Numbered from the stretch's first letter, positions 40,671 through 49,976 are shown. The stretch: 64,000 nucleotides of DNA from Roseateles sp. YR242 (GCF_900109745.1 NZ_FOAV01000018.1:1-64000); one strand, 5' to 3'. Numbers and translations: made by a program. Notes: generated by a model from the sequence alone, not told the origin.

Positions 40671-41615
40671 ATGAAATTCACGCTGGAGGAGCTGGAAGTC
40701 TTTCTGGCTGTGGTGGACACCGGCTCCCTGACCGCTGCGGCGCTCCGGCTGGCGCAACCCGTGTCGTCCATCAGCCGCAGCCTTCGCCGGCTGGAAGAGG
40801 CGCTGCAGACCACGCTGCTGAGACGCACCACGCGGCGGCTGGACCTGACGGACGAGGGCTGCAGCTTCCTGAAGGACGCGCGCCAGATCATGGTGTCCGT
40901 CCAGGCGGCCGAGGAGCGGCTGCTGGTGCGCAAAGGGCAGCCGTCGGGGCCCCTCAGGGTGGATGCTGCCACCCCGTTCCTGCTGCACGTCCTGGCACCG
41001 CTGATGGAGGGGTATCGGAAGCGTTTTCCGCTGGTGGAGCTGGAGCTGAGCAGCAACGAGGGCTATGTGGACCTGCTGGAGCGGCGCATCGACCTGGCCA
41101 TCCGCATTGGTCTGTTGAAGGATTCCACGCTGCACAGCCGGCTGTTGTGCCATTGCCGCCTGCGGCTGCTCGCCAGCCCGGCCTATATCGAACGCCATGG
41201 GCTGCCCCGCAACGTGGCGGCGTTGGCGCAGCATGTGCTGCTCGGGTTCAGCCAACCCGAGAGCCTGAACGCCTGGCCGGTGCGCCATGGGGACGCCCCG
41301 TCTTTCCAGATCCGGCCGGACATGGCGGCCAGCAGTGGCGAGGTTCTGCGGCAGTTGGCCCTGAACGGGCAGGGCATTGTCAGCCTGGCGGATTTCATGA
41401 CGGAGGGCGACCGCGCCAGTGGTGCCCTGGTGGAGGTGCTGGCGGAGCACAACTCGGGGGCCACCCAGCCCATCCATGCCGTCTATTACGCCCACTCGGC
41501 GGTGTCGATGCGGGTGTCGTCATTTGTGGAGCACCTGCGAGAAGTGTCGGCCACCTGGCGTTGGGCCGTGAAGCCGTCTCGGCGTGGGCGTGCCAGTGGA
41601 GCTGACGGCGCCTGA
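40671..41615 (+). CDS. LysR-family transcriptional regulator
   Basis: A 314-residue LysR protein. The N-terminal winged helix-turn-helix is FTLEELEVFLAVVDTGSLTA followed by AALRLAQPVSSISRSLRRLE. The effector-binding domain begins near residue 90 (GPLRVDAATPFLLHVLAPLM). It belongs to the large group with the motif R-R-L-D-L-T-D-E-G. It is divergent from the MFS exporter, whose expression it probably controls; the shared 138-bp region is AT-rich near the LysR start. Confidence 0.9.
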   Translation: MKFTLEELEVFLAVVDTGSLTAAALRLAQPVSSISRSLRRLEEALQTTLLRRTTRRLDLTDEGCSFLKDARQIMVSVQAAEERLLVRKGQPSGPLRVDAATPFLLHVLAPLMEGYRKRFPLVELELSSNEGYVDLLERRIDLAIRIGLLKDSTLHSRLLCHCRLRLLASPAYIERHGLPRNVAALAQHVLLGFSQPESLNAWPVRHGDAPSFQIRPDMAASSGEVLRQLALNGQGIVSLADFMTEGDRASGALVEVLAEHNSGATQPIHAVYYAHSAVSMRVSSFVEHLREVSATWRWAVKPSRRGRASGADGA

Positions 41616-41660
41616 GCCACGGCCGATCGGCTACGATCCGCGCCAATCAGGGAGAGAACA

Positions 41661-42758
41661 ATGAGCAATCAACGCGCCCGAATCGCCGGGCTGGATGGCG
41701 TGCGCGCGCTTTGCGTGCTGCTGGTATTCACGGAGCACTTTGTCTTTGGCGGCCATAACCTTGGCGGCCTCGGCGTAAAGGTGTTCTTCGCGTTGAGTGG
41801 ATTCCTGATCGTTGGCATTCTCCACGGCCAACGCGCCAAGGTGGAGGCCGGTGCCAGCACCGCAGCCCGGGAGCTGCGCAGTTTCTGGGTCAGCCGCTCA
41901 CTGCGCATCTTCCCCATCTACTACCTGGTGCTGACCCTGCTGTTGGCGAAGTTCCTCCTCAAGGGCGTGCCACTGCACACCGATGGGCTGCGCTACTACT
42001 TCGTGTTTCTGGGCAACGTCTACATCCAGTACAAGTCCCATGCCTGGAGCAACATTTCCCATCTCTGGAGCATCTCGGTGGAGCAGCATTTCTACCTGCT
42101 GGCATCGCCCCTGCTGCTCTGGACCTCTGCTGCGCGGCATCACCTGATCACCCTGGCCTTGCTGGCGGTCTCGGTCGCCGCCGCGGTGGTGGACTTCGCG
42201 AACTATGAGAATGTCCCGCAGCCCTACCTGCCGGATCTGCCGTTTTTCGCCTTCATGGCGTGCGGCGCACTGCTGGCACTGGCGCGTGCCGCAGGCAAGC
42301 AGGTGCTGACGCCTGCGCTGTTGGCGGCCGTCTTCCTGGTGGGGGCGGTGTTGTTTGCTGATGCTTCGGCCGGCGCCTTCACCATCACGTCGGCGGGCGC
42401 ATTGCGCGGATTGCGGGAACTGGGCGCTCTGATGATCTGCTTTGCCGTGTTGGCCTACATCCCTGCGGCCCAGGAGGGGCAGATTGTTCGGGCACTTGAG
42501 TTCGCACCGCTGCGTTATCTGGGCACCATCAGTTACGGTTTCTACGTCTATCACTACTTCTTCCCCAACTTCCTCCAATACGCAGACCGTCTGACGTGGC
42601 TGCCGTATGCCAGCGTCTTCCTCGTCGCCGCACAGTTCCTGGCCACCTGCGTTGTCGCCGCCCTCTCGTGGGAAGTGCTGGAGCGCCGCCTGCTGAGCTT
42701 CAAGAAGCGCCGGCAGCCCGGCGCGGGTGGGGCTGCCGTGGGCGCAGTGCCGGGTTGA
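41661..42758 (+). CDS. Acyltransferase family 3 membrane protein
   Basis: A 365-residue, about ten-helix protein. RIAGLDGVRALCVLLVFTEH carries the conserved R-x-x-A and His, followed by GGLGVKVFFALSGFLIVGIL and SHLWSISVEQHFYLLASP, a very typical OafA-like segment. It is likely to O-acetylate a cell-surface polysaccharide. AGGGAGAGAACA precedes ATG 41661. It is a better match to OafA-type enzymes than the shorter acyltransferase at 37582. Confidence 0.9.
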   Translation: MSNQRARIAGLDGVRALCVLLVFTEHFVFGGHNLGGLGVKVFFALSGFLIVGILHGQRAKVEAGASTAARELRSFWVSRSLRIFPIYYLVLTLLLAKFLLKGVPLHTDGLRYYFVFLGNVYIQYKSHAWSNISHLWSISVEQHFYLLASPLLLWTSAARHHLITLALLAVSVAAAVVDFANYENVPQPYLPDLPFFAFMACGALLALARAAGKQVLTPALLAAVFLVGAVLFADASAGAFTITSAGALRGLRELGALMICFAVLAYIPAAQEGQIVRALEFAPLRYLGTISYGFYVYHYFFPNFLQYADRLTWLPYASVFLVAAQFLATCVVAALSWEVLERRLLSFKKRRQPGAGGAAVGAVPG

Positions 42759-42851
42759 GCGCGCTGGGCAGGCCTTTGCTCAGGGGGGTGGGAATCCCGC
42801 TTGCCCGTCAAGGTGATCGGGAATCTCCCGTGACAGACGGCCTCGCCCTAC

Positions 42852-43226
42852 ATGCTGAACTCCGCCACTCCCACCGTGCTTTTGGTCGATGACGTCCCTG
42901 AGACCTTGGAGACGTTGTCCGCCGTCCTCAGTGCTGACGGGTTTCAGGTAAAGACCGCCGGCTCCGCGCAAGAGGCGCTGGAGCTGATTTCCCGGGAGCA
43001 GCCGGGGGCCCTGGTGTCCGACCTGGACATGCCGGGCATGAACGGTTACGAACTGGCCCGCCAAGTGCGCTCCCTGTATCCGGACGAAGTGCTGCTGATC
43101 GCCTTGTCGGGCACGCTGCCTTCTGGAAAGAACGCGCTCACCAACTGCTTCGGGTTTGATCATCTGCTGGGCAAGCCCGTGCCGGTGAGTGTGCTGGAAG
43201 GTTTGCTGCGCCTGGAAAACGCCTGA
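42852..43226 (+). CDS. Stand-alone response-regulator receiver
   Basis: A 124-residue CheY-like single domain. All key residues are present: the acidic pair in VLLVDDVPETL, the phospho-acceptor Asp in LVSDLDMPGMNGYEL, the switch Ser in LIALSGTLP and the Lys in LLGKPVPVSVL. With no output domain it must act through a partner protein. No sensor kinase is adjacent. It lies 93 bp after an acyltransferase gene and just before a copy of the dispersed repeat. Confidence 0.88.
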   Translation: MLNSATPTVLLVDDVPETLETLSAVLSADGFQVKTAGSAQEALELISREQPGALVSDLDMPGMNGYELARQVRSLYPDEVLLIALSGTLPSGKNALTNCFGFDHLLGKPVPVSVLEGLLRLENA

Positions 43227-43241
43227 GCCATCCCCTGGGCG

Positions 43242-43337
43242 TCGCCATATCGCCTGCAATCGCCGCGGTTTGTGCCTTGCGCCCCGGCCCGAATCGGGGC
43301 CACCTCGGCTCGCGGGAGTGATGCAGAGGTGCCCTAG
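43242..43337. repeat. Truncated second copy of the MITE-like repeat
   Basis: Over 96 bp it is about 80% identical by eye to 19190-19284, including the conserved CACCTCGGCTCGCGGGAGT and ATGCAGA.G..CCCTAG end. The left half of the element is missing. It fills part of the 283-bp gap before the PEP-CTERM gene; the rest of that gap shows nothing recognisable except the ribosome site of the next gene. Confidence 0.65.
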
Positions 43338-43509
43338 CTTCCGCAGGTGGCCCGCCACTGCGGCATTGCGTACACCGTCCATGGTCGCAGTCCCATGCGG
43401 GGGACACGTTTGTCGCTTCCAGTGGCGACGTGCTGTGCTATCCAAATGAAGCCGCCTCGGCAGGATTCAGGGCTTCACCACTGACCACTCGGGTGGTCTG
43501 GAGGACGTC

Positions 43510-44484
43510 ATGAATCGACTCACTCACCGTCCGATTTTCGGAGCTCGCATCCGCCGCGTGCTGTTGGGCAGCTCCTTGATGCTGTGCCTGGGCGCGGCTC
43601 AGGCAGAGAGCATCCTGTTCGTAGGCAACAGCTTCACCTACGCCTTTGGCTCACCGGTCCAGACCTGGAACGCGAACACCGTCACCGACCTCAACCACGA
43701 AGGCATTGGCGGAATCCCGGCATTGTTCAAGTCCTTCACCGTCCAGGCCGGCCTGAACTACGACGTGAGCCTGGAGACCGCTGGCGGCACGGGCCTGGAC
43801 TATCACTACAACAACAAGCTGGGCGTGATCAACAAGGCCTGGGACAAGGTGGTGCTGCAGAGCTACAGCACTCTGGACGCCAGCAACCCGGGCAACCCGG
43901 CCAAGCTCATCCAGTACGCGGGCCTGCTGGCGGATGCCTTCAAGGCGAAGAACAGCAACGTCGACGTCCAGCTGATGGCCACCTGGTCGCGGGCGGACCA
44001 GACCTATCCCAGCACCGGCGCCTGGTACGGGCAGTCCATCTACCAGATGGCCAACGATGTGTATGCCGGCTACCAACTGGCGGATGCGGCGTCCATCAAC
44101 ATCAATGGCGTGATCCCGGTCGGCCTGACCTGGAACCGCGCCATGGCGCAGGGGTTTGCTGACACCAATCCCTACAACGGCATCGACCCAGGCAAGGTGA
44201 AGCTCTGGGCCAGCGACAACTACCACGCCAGCGCTTACGGCAGTTATCTGGAGGCACTGACCATCTTTGGCCAGATCACCGGCCTGGACCCGCGCAGCCT
44301 TGGCGTGAACGAGACTGCCGCCGCACAACTGGGCATCACGACAGCCCAGGTGGCGTTTATGCAGCAGTTGGCCTTTGAGCAACTGGCCGTTGCGGCTGCA
44401 GTGCCGGAGCCCTCCACCTACGCGATGCTGCTGGCGGGCGGCGGATTGCTGGTAATGTGGCGTCGCCGAACCCGGCGATCCTGA
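43510..44484 (+). CDS. PEP-CTERM-anchored SGNH-like protein
   Basis: 324 residues. Signal peptide (RVLLGSSLMLCLGAAQAES), then ILFVGNSFTYAF, an SGNH/GDSL-like first block with a nucleophile Ser in GNSFT. The body ends in VPEPSTYAMLLAGGGLLVMW followed by RRRTRR, a complete PEP-CTERM sorting signal (VPEP, helix, basic tail). It is therefore exported and processed by an exosortase system. A later Asp-His pair (WASDNYHAS) could complete an esterase triad. GGAGG precedes ATG 43510. The substrate is unknown; surface polysaccharide is a guess. Confidence 0.82.
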   Translation: MNRLTHRPIFGARIRRVLLGSSLMLCLGAAQAESILFVGNSFTYAFGSPVQTWNANTVTDLNHEGIGGIPALFKSFTVQAGLNYDVSLETAGGTGLDYHYNNKLGVINKAWDKVVLQSYSTLDASNPGNPAKLIQYAGLLADAFKAKNSNVDVQLMATWSRADQTYPSTGAWYGQSIYQMANDVYAGYQLADAASININGVIPVGLTWNRAMAQGFADTNPYNGIDPGKVKLWASDNYHASAYGSYLEALTIFGQITGLDPRSLGVNETAAAQLGITTAQVAFMQQLAFEQLAVAAAVPEPSTYAMLLAGGGLLVMWRRRTRRS

Positions 44485-44507
44485 TCAGCCGTATCAAGAG
44501 GAAATCC

Positions 44508-45104
44508 ATGAACATGCAAGAGACAACGCCTCCGTCCAACGTCACCGAGCCCCGCACCTCCTATCTGGAAGAGAAGGCCTTCAAGGCCCGTACGCTGCTG
44601 ATCTTCGGTGCCATCACGGACGTGACGGCTGCCGACGTGACGCGACGTCTCATTGCGCTGGACGCGGAAAGTGCCCAACCCATTGATGTGATCGTGAGTT
44701 CACCGGGGGGCCATCTGGAGTCCGGAGATGCCATTCACGACATCGTCCGTTTCATCGCTGCGCCGGTGAACATGATCGGCACCGGATGGGTGGGCAGCGC
44801 GGCCACCCATCTGTATCTCTCCGTGCCGCTGGAGCGGCGTTATTGCCTGCCCAATACCCGCTTCCTCATTCATCAGCCCAGCGGCGGCGCGGGTGGCCAG
44901 GCCACCGACATCGCCATTCAGGCGCGGGAGGTGGTGAAGGCGCGCGAGCGCATCGCACGCACCATCTCGCGCCAGACGGGCAAGTCGCTGGAGACCGTGC
45001 TGGCCGACATCGAGCGTGACCGTTGGCTGTCGGCGGAAGAGGCGGTGGAGTACGGGCTGGTGGCGCGGATCATTGAGCGCAAGACGGAGCTCAGGGGCGG
45101 CTGA
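44508..45104 (+). CDS. ClpP-family serine protease homologue
   Basis: A 198-residue ClpP-like protein. The triad is preserved: Ser in GWVGSAATHLYLS (aligned with the ClpP G-Q-A-A-S-M segment), His in TRFLIHQPSGGAGGQATDI, and Asp in IERDRWLSAEEAVEYGL. The substrate-groove VIVSSPGGHLESG is also conserved. The extreme C-terminus differs from E. coli ClpP (GLVARIIERK rather than GLVDSI). It is not next to clpX or tig, so it is probably a second, specialised ClpP paralogue. GAGGAAA precedes ATG. It follows the PEP-CTERM gene closely. Confidence 0.85.
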   Translation: MNMQETTPPSNVTEPRTSYLEEKAFKARTLLIFGAITDVTAADVTRRLIALDAESAQPIDVIVSSPGGHLESGDAIHDIVRFIAAPVNMIGTGWVGSAATHLYLSVPLERRYCLPNTRFLIHQPSGGAGGQATDIAIQAREVVKARERIARTISRQTGKSLETVLADIERDRWLSAEEAVEYGLVARIIERKTELRGG

Positions 45105-45226
45105 CGGCATACGCTGGCCGGGGCGAACGGGCCGCAGGGGGGCGCACAAGCGGCTGTTTGCATCTGCCCTTGCCCTGCGTCATCTGGCTTCATTCTGATC
45201 GTGGCTACCATTTGCTCGAACACGAG

Positions 45227-45790
45227 ATGGCAGCCCAAGAGATGAAACCGCTGACGCCTGAGAACATCGAATCCGAACTGAGTTACGCCTACCTTCATGT
45301 CGTGGCATCTCAGACGGGAGCCAGTTGCGTGGTGGGTGGACGCCACGATGACTGTGCTGGCATTGATGCGAAAGTCACTGCGTGGGGACCATTCCAAGGC
45401 GGTGGATACCGGGTTGAAGTCGATCTCAACGTCCAACTCAAGGCGACCACGCGGCCCCCCCTCGAGATCAGCGGCTGCCTGGCCTACAGCCTGCGGGGCA
45501 TCGGTCGCTACGACGATCTTCGATGTGAGGCGGTTTCAACGCCCAGGATCCTCGTGGTTCTCTACCTGCCGGAATGCGCGCAGGAGTGGGTCTCCCACAC
45601 CGACGAAGCACTCTCCCTCCACAAGCGCGCCTATTGGGTGAGCCTGAGGGGAGCGAAGGCGTCGGACAACAAGACAGCCAGGACGGTCTATATCCCCAGG
45701 GGCCAGCGCTTTGATGCTGACGGTTTGTCCTCGCTTTTCTGTGCAATCTCCAGGAATGACATCCCGAGATACAGGGAGCTTGACGCGTGA
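45227..45790 (+). CDS. DUF4365 (PD-(D/E)xK-nuclease-like) protein
   Basis: 187 residues with the DUF4365 pattern: an N-terminal helix (ESELSYAYLHVVASQTGAS), then DDCAGIDAKV and VDLNVQLKATT, the D...(D/E/Q)-x-K arrangement of restriction-endonuclease-like folds, and later PRILVVLYLP and AYWVSLRGAKAS. The family is found in mobile and defence-related contexts but has no settled function. ATG 45242 is an alternative start. Its stop overlaps the GTG start of the next gene (GTGA), so the two are coupled. A nuclease or effector role is inferred from the fold only. Confidence 0.75.
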   Translation: MAAQEMKPLTPENIESELSYAYLHVVASQTGASCVVGGRHDDCAGIDAKVTAWGPFQGGGYRVEVDLNVQLKATTRPPLEISGCLAYSLRGIGRYDDLRCEAVSTPRILVVLYLPECAQEWVSHTDEALSLHKRAYWVSLRGAKASDNKTARTVYIPRGQRFDADGLSSLFCAISRNDIPRYRELDA

Positions 45791-46923
45791 AACCGAGTTG
45801 GAACATCTCGCCGGCTGACCTCAAGGCGTTGCTGAAGGCGCATGGGTGGATGCTGCTTCAAGAGCCGATGAAGGACCGGCTCTACATCTTCGAGCACCTG
45901 CAGTTTCCCCGCCGGCAGCTCACGTTTCCCATGGATCAAGAGGCTCCGGATTTCGAGGAATCCATCAGAACGGTCATTGAAAAGCTGGCCGAGCTTGGCG
46001 GTGAATCGGTGGAAGGTGTGATTTCAAGGATTCGATCCCTCGGCGACGATGTCCTCCGCCTGAGAATATTTTCCACCAGTGATGACAGCTCGCTGCCGCT
46101 GGGATTCGCCGCAGCACTGGTGCAGAACACAGAGAAGCTTCTGCGTGCATCAGCCTGTACCGTTCTGAAGCCCCGAACCCACCATCCGCGTTTGTTCCTT
46201 GCCGAGGCGGCACAATTCATTGAAAAGGCCAGGTTCGCGCAGACCGAACAAGGCAGCTTCATCCTTCGCGTCGCCTGTCCCATTCATGGAATGGAGCGGC
46301 AACGGCTGACGGAGGCGGGAGGCGACCAGGCACCCTTCGCGCGCCAAGTGATGCTATCTGTGCATGTAGCGATTGAGACCCTCATCAACGCCATCGAGTC
46401 AGAAGCGCTGGACCCACTGATGGACCAGCTCAAGTCCTCAGATCAACCGGTGCTGTCCGCCAATCTGTGTGAAGCCCTTTTCGGCATGCATGACGAGCGG
46501 ATGGGCAACTCGCTGGATGTCGGTTTCGACTGGTCAGCCTTACGCCCGGCGCCTGCGCACGCATCGCGACCGCTTCGCATCCAGAGATCGCATTTTTCCC
46601 GGATCGAAGAGGTCTGCAGAGCGCTGCGCGCGTCGGACCCGCATCGAGAGGCTGCGTTCATCGGCAGCGTTGAACGACTTGACGGTGAAATGGGTCAAGA
46701 CGGCCGACGGTCCGGGGACGTGCTGCTCGCGATTCTTCTTCCTGAAGAGGGTGAAACCGTGAGGGTTCGTGCAATGTTGAATGCTGACAGCTATGAAAAG
46801 GCGCACCGCGCCCACATGCGAAGCGGCGCCTACGTTCAGGTGACAGGACAGCTTCTGTCCGGAAGACAACCGCGTCAATTGGTGGCGGTCTCCGGGTTCG
46901 AACTTCTGGGATCAAGCGATTGA
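45787..46923 (+). CDS. Unknown partner of the DUF4365 protein, with possible OB-fold C-terminus
   Basis: 378 residues starting at GTG 45787, coupled to the DUF4365 gene. The N-terminal segment (LKALLKAHGWMLLQEPMKDR, then FEHLQFPRRQLTFPMDQ) recalls the small HicA-like or similar RNA-binding fold, but only loosely. The C-terminal about 90 residues (ERLDGEMGQDGRRSGDVLLA, then YVQVTGQLLSGRQPRQLVAV) look like an OB-fold barrel, which could bind nucleic acid. The middle is helical and unassigned. Its end overlaps the convergent VIT-domain gene by 49 bp. No established family is recognised. Confidence 0.6.
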   Translation: MKPSWNISPADLKALLKAHGWMLLQEPMKDRLYIFEHLQFPRRQLTFPMDQEAPDFEESIRTVIEKLAELGGESVEGVISRIRSLGDDVLRLRIFSTSDDSSLPLGFAAALVQNTEKLLRASACTVLKPRTHHPRLFLAEAAQFIEKARFAQTEQGSFILRVACPIHGMERQRLTEAGGDQAPFARQVMLSVHVAIETLINAIESEALDPLMDQLKSSDQPVLSANLCEALFGMHDERMGNSLDVGFDWSALRPAPAHASRPLRIQRSHFSRIEEVCRALRASDPHREAAFIGSVERLDGEMGQDGRRSGDVLLAILLPEEGETVRVRAMLNADSYEKAHRAHMRSGAYVQVTGQLLSGRQPRQLVAVSGFELLGSSD

Positions 46924-49900
46924 AGAGACGCCTTCCCCTCCACCACAAACGTCCCGATCGTCACCCTATCCCCCTGCCCGCTGAGCCGGACCACCAGATC
47001 CCGGTCCTGCTGTCCGGCGCTACCGTACCCGGTGGAGAGCTTCACCATCAGCGTGGTGGCAGGCGCCACCACCTGTTGGCGATGCCCGTAGAACCGGGCC
47101 TGCACGGTGTAGGTTCCTGGCTTGGCGTCGCGCAGTGAGAAGACCTCTGGACCAAAACCGGCGGTGAAGTCGCGAGACATGTGGCCGCCTTGCCGGGTCA
47201 GCGGCCGGCCGAAGTAACACGGCTCTCCGTTGGGGTCGGTCACCCACAGATCGATGTCGGTGTTGTCCGCATCCCAGGTCAGGGCCACCCGCAGATCCAG
47301 CGGCAAGGCCCGGCGCAGTCGGGGGTCCACGCGCGTGAGGTCCAGCGGCTTGCCCGCCGCTGCAGACCTTGCGGCGATGGCGTTCAGCTCGGTCAGCGCG
47401 ATCAACTCCACATCCGGAAACCGCGGGTCCCAGCGCCGGTTGACCACCTCCCACAGCAGGTCCACCGCCGCTTGCGGATCACCTGCCTGCGCATGAGCCA
47501 AAGCCAGGTCCCGCAGAGACTGTGGCTCGTCCGGCGCCAGTCGCCGCACCTGCCCCAGCAGCGGCAATGCATCCTGCACCTGGCCGATCAGCAGCAGGCG
47601 GTAGGCCAGGATGCGCAGCAGGTGGCGGTTCTCCAGATCCATTTCCGCCAGGTTGGACAGCACCCGCACCGCCAGGTCCTTCTCCCCACGCTCGCTGAGC
47701 AGGTCCGCCACGTCCAGGAAGAAAGCGGAACTGTTGAGGTAGCCCCGCTTCTCATCCAGGTAGATGGCGTAGAGCTGCTCCGGTTTTGCCTCGCGCAGGC
47801 GCCGCACGTACGGCTCGTTGGGCTGCCAGGCTCGCAAGGAAATGGTGGCATTGGGCGCTGCCTGTGCGGATCCCGGGGTTGGGGCGGCTGGCGCAGCGGG
47901 GGCTGCTGCCATACGGGCCTCCGCCGGCGCAGGCATGACCGGGGCAGGCGCCGGAGCGGCCATGGCGACGGGCGGTTGCACCTCCCGGCTGCGTGAAGGT
48001 GGCGACAGGCGCTGTTCTTCTTCCGTGCGTCGGCGGTCCATCGCGGCGTCCGGGCGAGCCACCCCACTTCCCTGCACCGACGCCTGGCCTTCCTCCGGCT
48101 GCGGCGAATCCTTGGGATAGGTCGTCTCCCACCATGTCACCAGCTTGCTGAACCGGCTCACCACGCTGTTGAGGGAACGCTCACGCTCGGCGGCATCGTT
48201 GGTGCTCTTCTGCTGGCGGCTGCGCTGCCAGGCCGGCATCAGGTCCGCTGGGGGCTCAATGTCGTGGCGCACATAGTCAGCCAGAGTGTCCAGCACGATC
48301 AGCGAGGTCTCACGCGTGGCCATGCGGAAATGGATGCCCAGATCGTGGATCTCGCGGCGGTGCAGCGCCTCGTTGGCTTCCAGGCGTGCCAGGCGCATCT
48401 CAGCCCATCGGTGGGCCGCCACCCCGACGGGCGGCATCTTGTTGCCCCCTTCCACCCGGGGCGTGTCCACATCAAATTCACGGGTGGTGGTGCGCCCGTT
48501 GGGCCCGCTCAGCGTCAGACGCACGGTGGCCTTGGGCGCATTCAGCACCCCCGCAACGGCCAGGCGGCCGGCCTCCGGATAGAGTGACGCCGTTTCCAGA
48601 TCCGTGGCTTCGTTGGACCGGACCGCCATCAGACGCGGGCGCTCATGGGTGAGCAAGCCCAGGGCCTGCGCCGTGGGAACAGACAGCAGGTCGGCCACGC
48701 CGCCGCCCGAGACTTCCGCCGGTGATCGCAGCGTGCGAACCGCCGCACCAGCCGATGCCGTGAAGGCGAAGGTGGGCGTCTTCCCGAACGCCAGCGCACC
48801 CGTGCCCCAGTTGCCGATACCGTCAGTGAACAGCAGGGTCAGATCGCTGCCGGAGGGTGGGACCAACGCTTCCATTCGAGTGGCTCCGTCATAGGCCACC
48901 CCTTCCAGCGCCTGGCGCAAGGCGGTCCAGTCGCCCCCTCGCACGCGGAAGCGCTGCACAGGTTCGGCCACATGGCGGACCAGCACCAACTGCACCTCCA
49001 CATCGCGCAGGTGCCGGAAATAGGCTTCCAGCAACGCCAGTTCGCGGCCGTGGTCGCGTGCTGCACCGGACCCCGACGCATCCCACAGCAGGCCCAGCTT
49101 GCGTGGCGCCTGGCGCGGCCAGGCGGCTTCCTGGATGGGAAGCTCCGCGACAAAATAACGACGGTCCCGGAAGTGCTCCGTGCTGGTCAGCGCCTTGTTC
49201 GAGGCCGCGGGAAGCGTCACACGCAGTTCATTCGCGCCGCTGTAATCGCTGCGGCCCAGATCCAACCGGCTGCCGCCGTCCATGGGGCGGGCCTCCAGGC
49301 GATCTGCACCCAGGCTGGCGTCGAGGGCGTTGGGGGGCAACTGGGCGGCCCGGACGGAAACATCCAGCCTCGCCACCGGCCGGCCGAACCGCAGCGGCAG
49401 CCGCCACACCGGGGGGCGCCCCGGTGCGATGGACTCGCGGATCTCCAGCACCACGCGTCGCGTACCTGCCGCCGGCAGCGGATAAACCTGCAGCTTGTGG
49501 AAGTTGCCTTGCGTGGCCTCCAGCAGGGCAGGGTCCACGCGCTGGCGCGTAACGTCTTCAAAGACTTGCCGCCCCTTGGCTTTTTCGACGGGCACCGCGT
49601 CGCGCAGTTCGCCATTGATCTCCAGCGCAAAGCCGGTCACGACCTGGGTGGCGGACAGCGGGAACTGCAACTCGCCCGACAGCACCGCATTGTTGGGATT
49701 GAACAGCGTCAGCTCCACCCGCGTGGCCACGGACAGGCCCACGATCTCCGCCTGCACGACCGCAGCCTGGATGCGCACCGGCTCGCGAGCCTGCTCCGCC
49801 ACGATGCGGATGGGTGGCACAAGACGCTCAACGGGCGGGCGCGGTGGTGGGGTTGGAGACAGGGCCAGGGCGGGCGCGGCCAGCCCCACGGCGGAGCAGG

Positions 49901-49976
49901 CGAGAAGCGCCTGAAGTGCCTGACGCCACCAGCGTGTCAGCATGAACCGGACGGACTGCAGATGAAGAGTGGCCAT
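46875..49976 (-). CDS. VIT-vWA-TPR-DUF2135 secreted protein
   Basis: About 1,033 residues. Signal peptide (WWRQALQALLACSAVGLAAP), a VIT domain (VATRVELTLFNPNNAVLSGE, then VEKAKGRQVFEDV), a vWA-like domain with MIDAS start LLWDASGSGAARD, an Ala/Pro-rich linker, a TPR-like region (LSERGEKDLAVRVLSNLAEM) and a C-terminal DUF2135 domain (VALTWDADNTDIDLWVTDPN followed by GEPCYFGRPLTRQGGH). Similar multi-domain proteins are envelope-associated and of unknown role. ATG 49943 is an alternative start directly before the signal. Its 3' end overlaps the convergent gene. Confidence 0.8.
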   Translation of the reverse strand: MATLHLQSVRFMLTRWWRQALQALLACSAVGLAAPALALSPTPPPRPPVERLVPPIRIVAEQAREPVRIQAAVVQAEIVGLSVATRVELTLFNPNNAVLSGELQFPLSATQVVTGFALEINGELRDAVPVEKAKGRQVFEDVTRQRVDPALLEATQGNFHKLQVYPLPAAGTRRVVLEIRESIAPGRPPVWRLPLRFGRPVARLDVSVRAAQLPPNALDASLGADRLEARPMDGGSRLDLGRSDYSGANELRVTLPAASNKALTSTEHFRDRRYFVAELPIQEAAWPRQAPRKLGLLWDASGSGAARDHGRELALLEAYFRHLRDVEVQLVLVRHVAEPVQRFRVRGGDWTALRQALEGVAYDGATRMEALVPPSGSDLTLLFTDGIGNWGTGALAFGKTPTFAFTASAGAAVRTLRSPAEVSGGGVADLLSVPTAQALGLLTHERPRLMAVRSNEATDLETASLYPEAGRLAVAGVLNAPKATVRLTLSGPNGRTTTREFDVDTPRVEGGNKMPPVGVAAHRWAEMRLARLEANEALHRREIHDLGIHFRMATRETSLIVLDTLADYVRHDIEPPADLMPAWQRSRQQKSTNDAAERERSLNSVVSRFSKLVTWWETTYPKDSPQPEEGQASVQGSGVARPDAAMDRRRTEEEQRLSPPSRSREVQPPVAMAAPAPAPVMPAPAEARMAAAPAAPAAPTPGSAQAAPNATISLRAWQPNEPYVRRLREAKPEQLYAIYLDEKRGYLNSSAFFLDVADLLSERGEKDLAVRVLSNLAEMDLENRHLLRILAYRLLLIGQVQDALPLLGQVRRLAPDEPQSLRDLALAHAQAGDPQAAVDLLWEVVNRRWDPRFPDVELIALTELNAIAARSAAAGKPLDLTRVDPRLRRALPLDLRVALTWDADNTDIDLWVTDPNGEPCYFGRPLTRQGGHMSRDFTAGFGPEVFSLRDAKPGTYTVQARFYGHRQQVVAPATTLMVKLSTGYGSAGQQDRDLVVRLSGQGDRVTIGTFVVEGKASLQSLDPRSSNPETATN

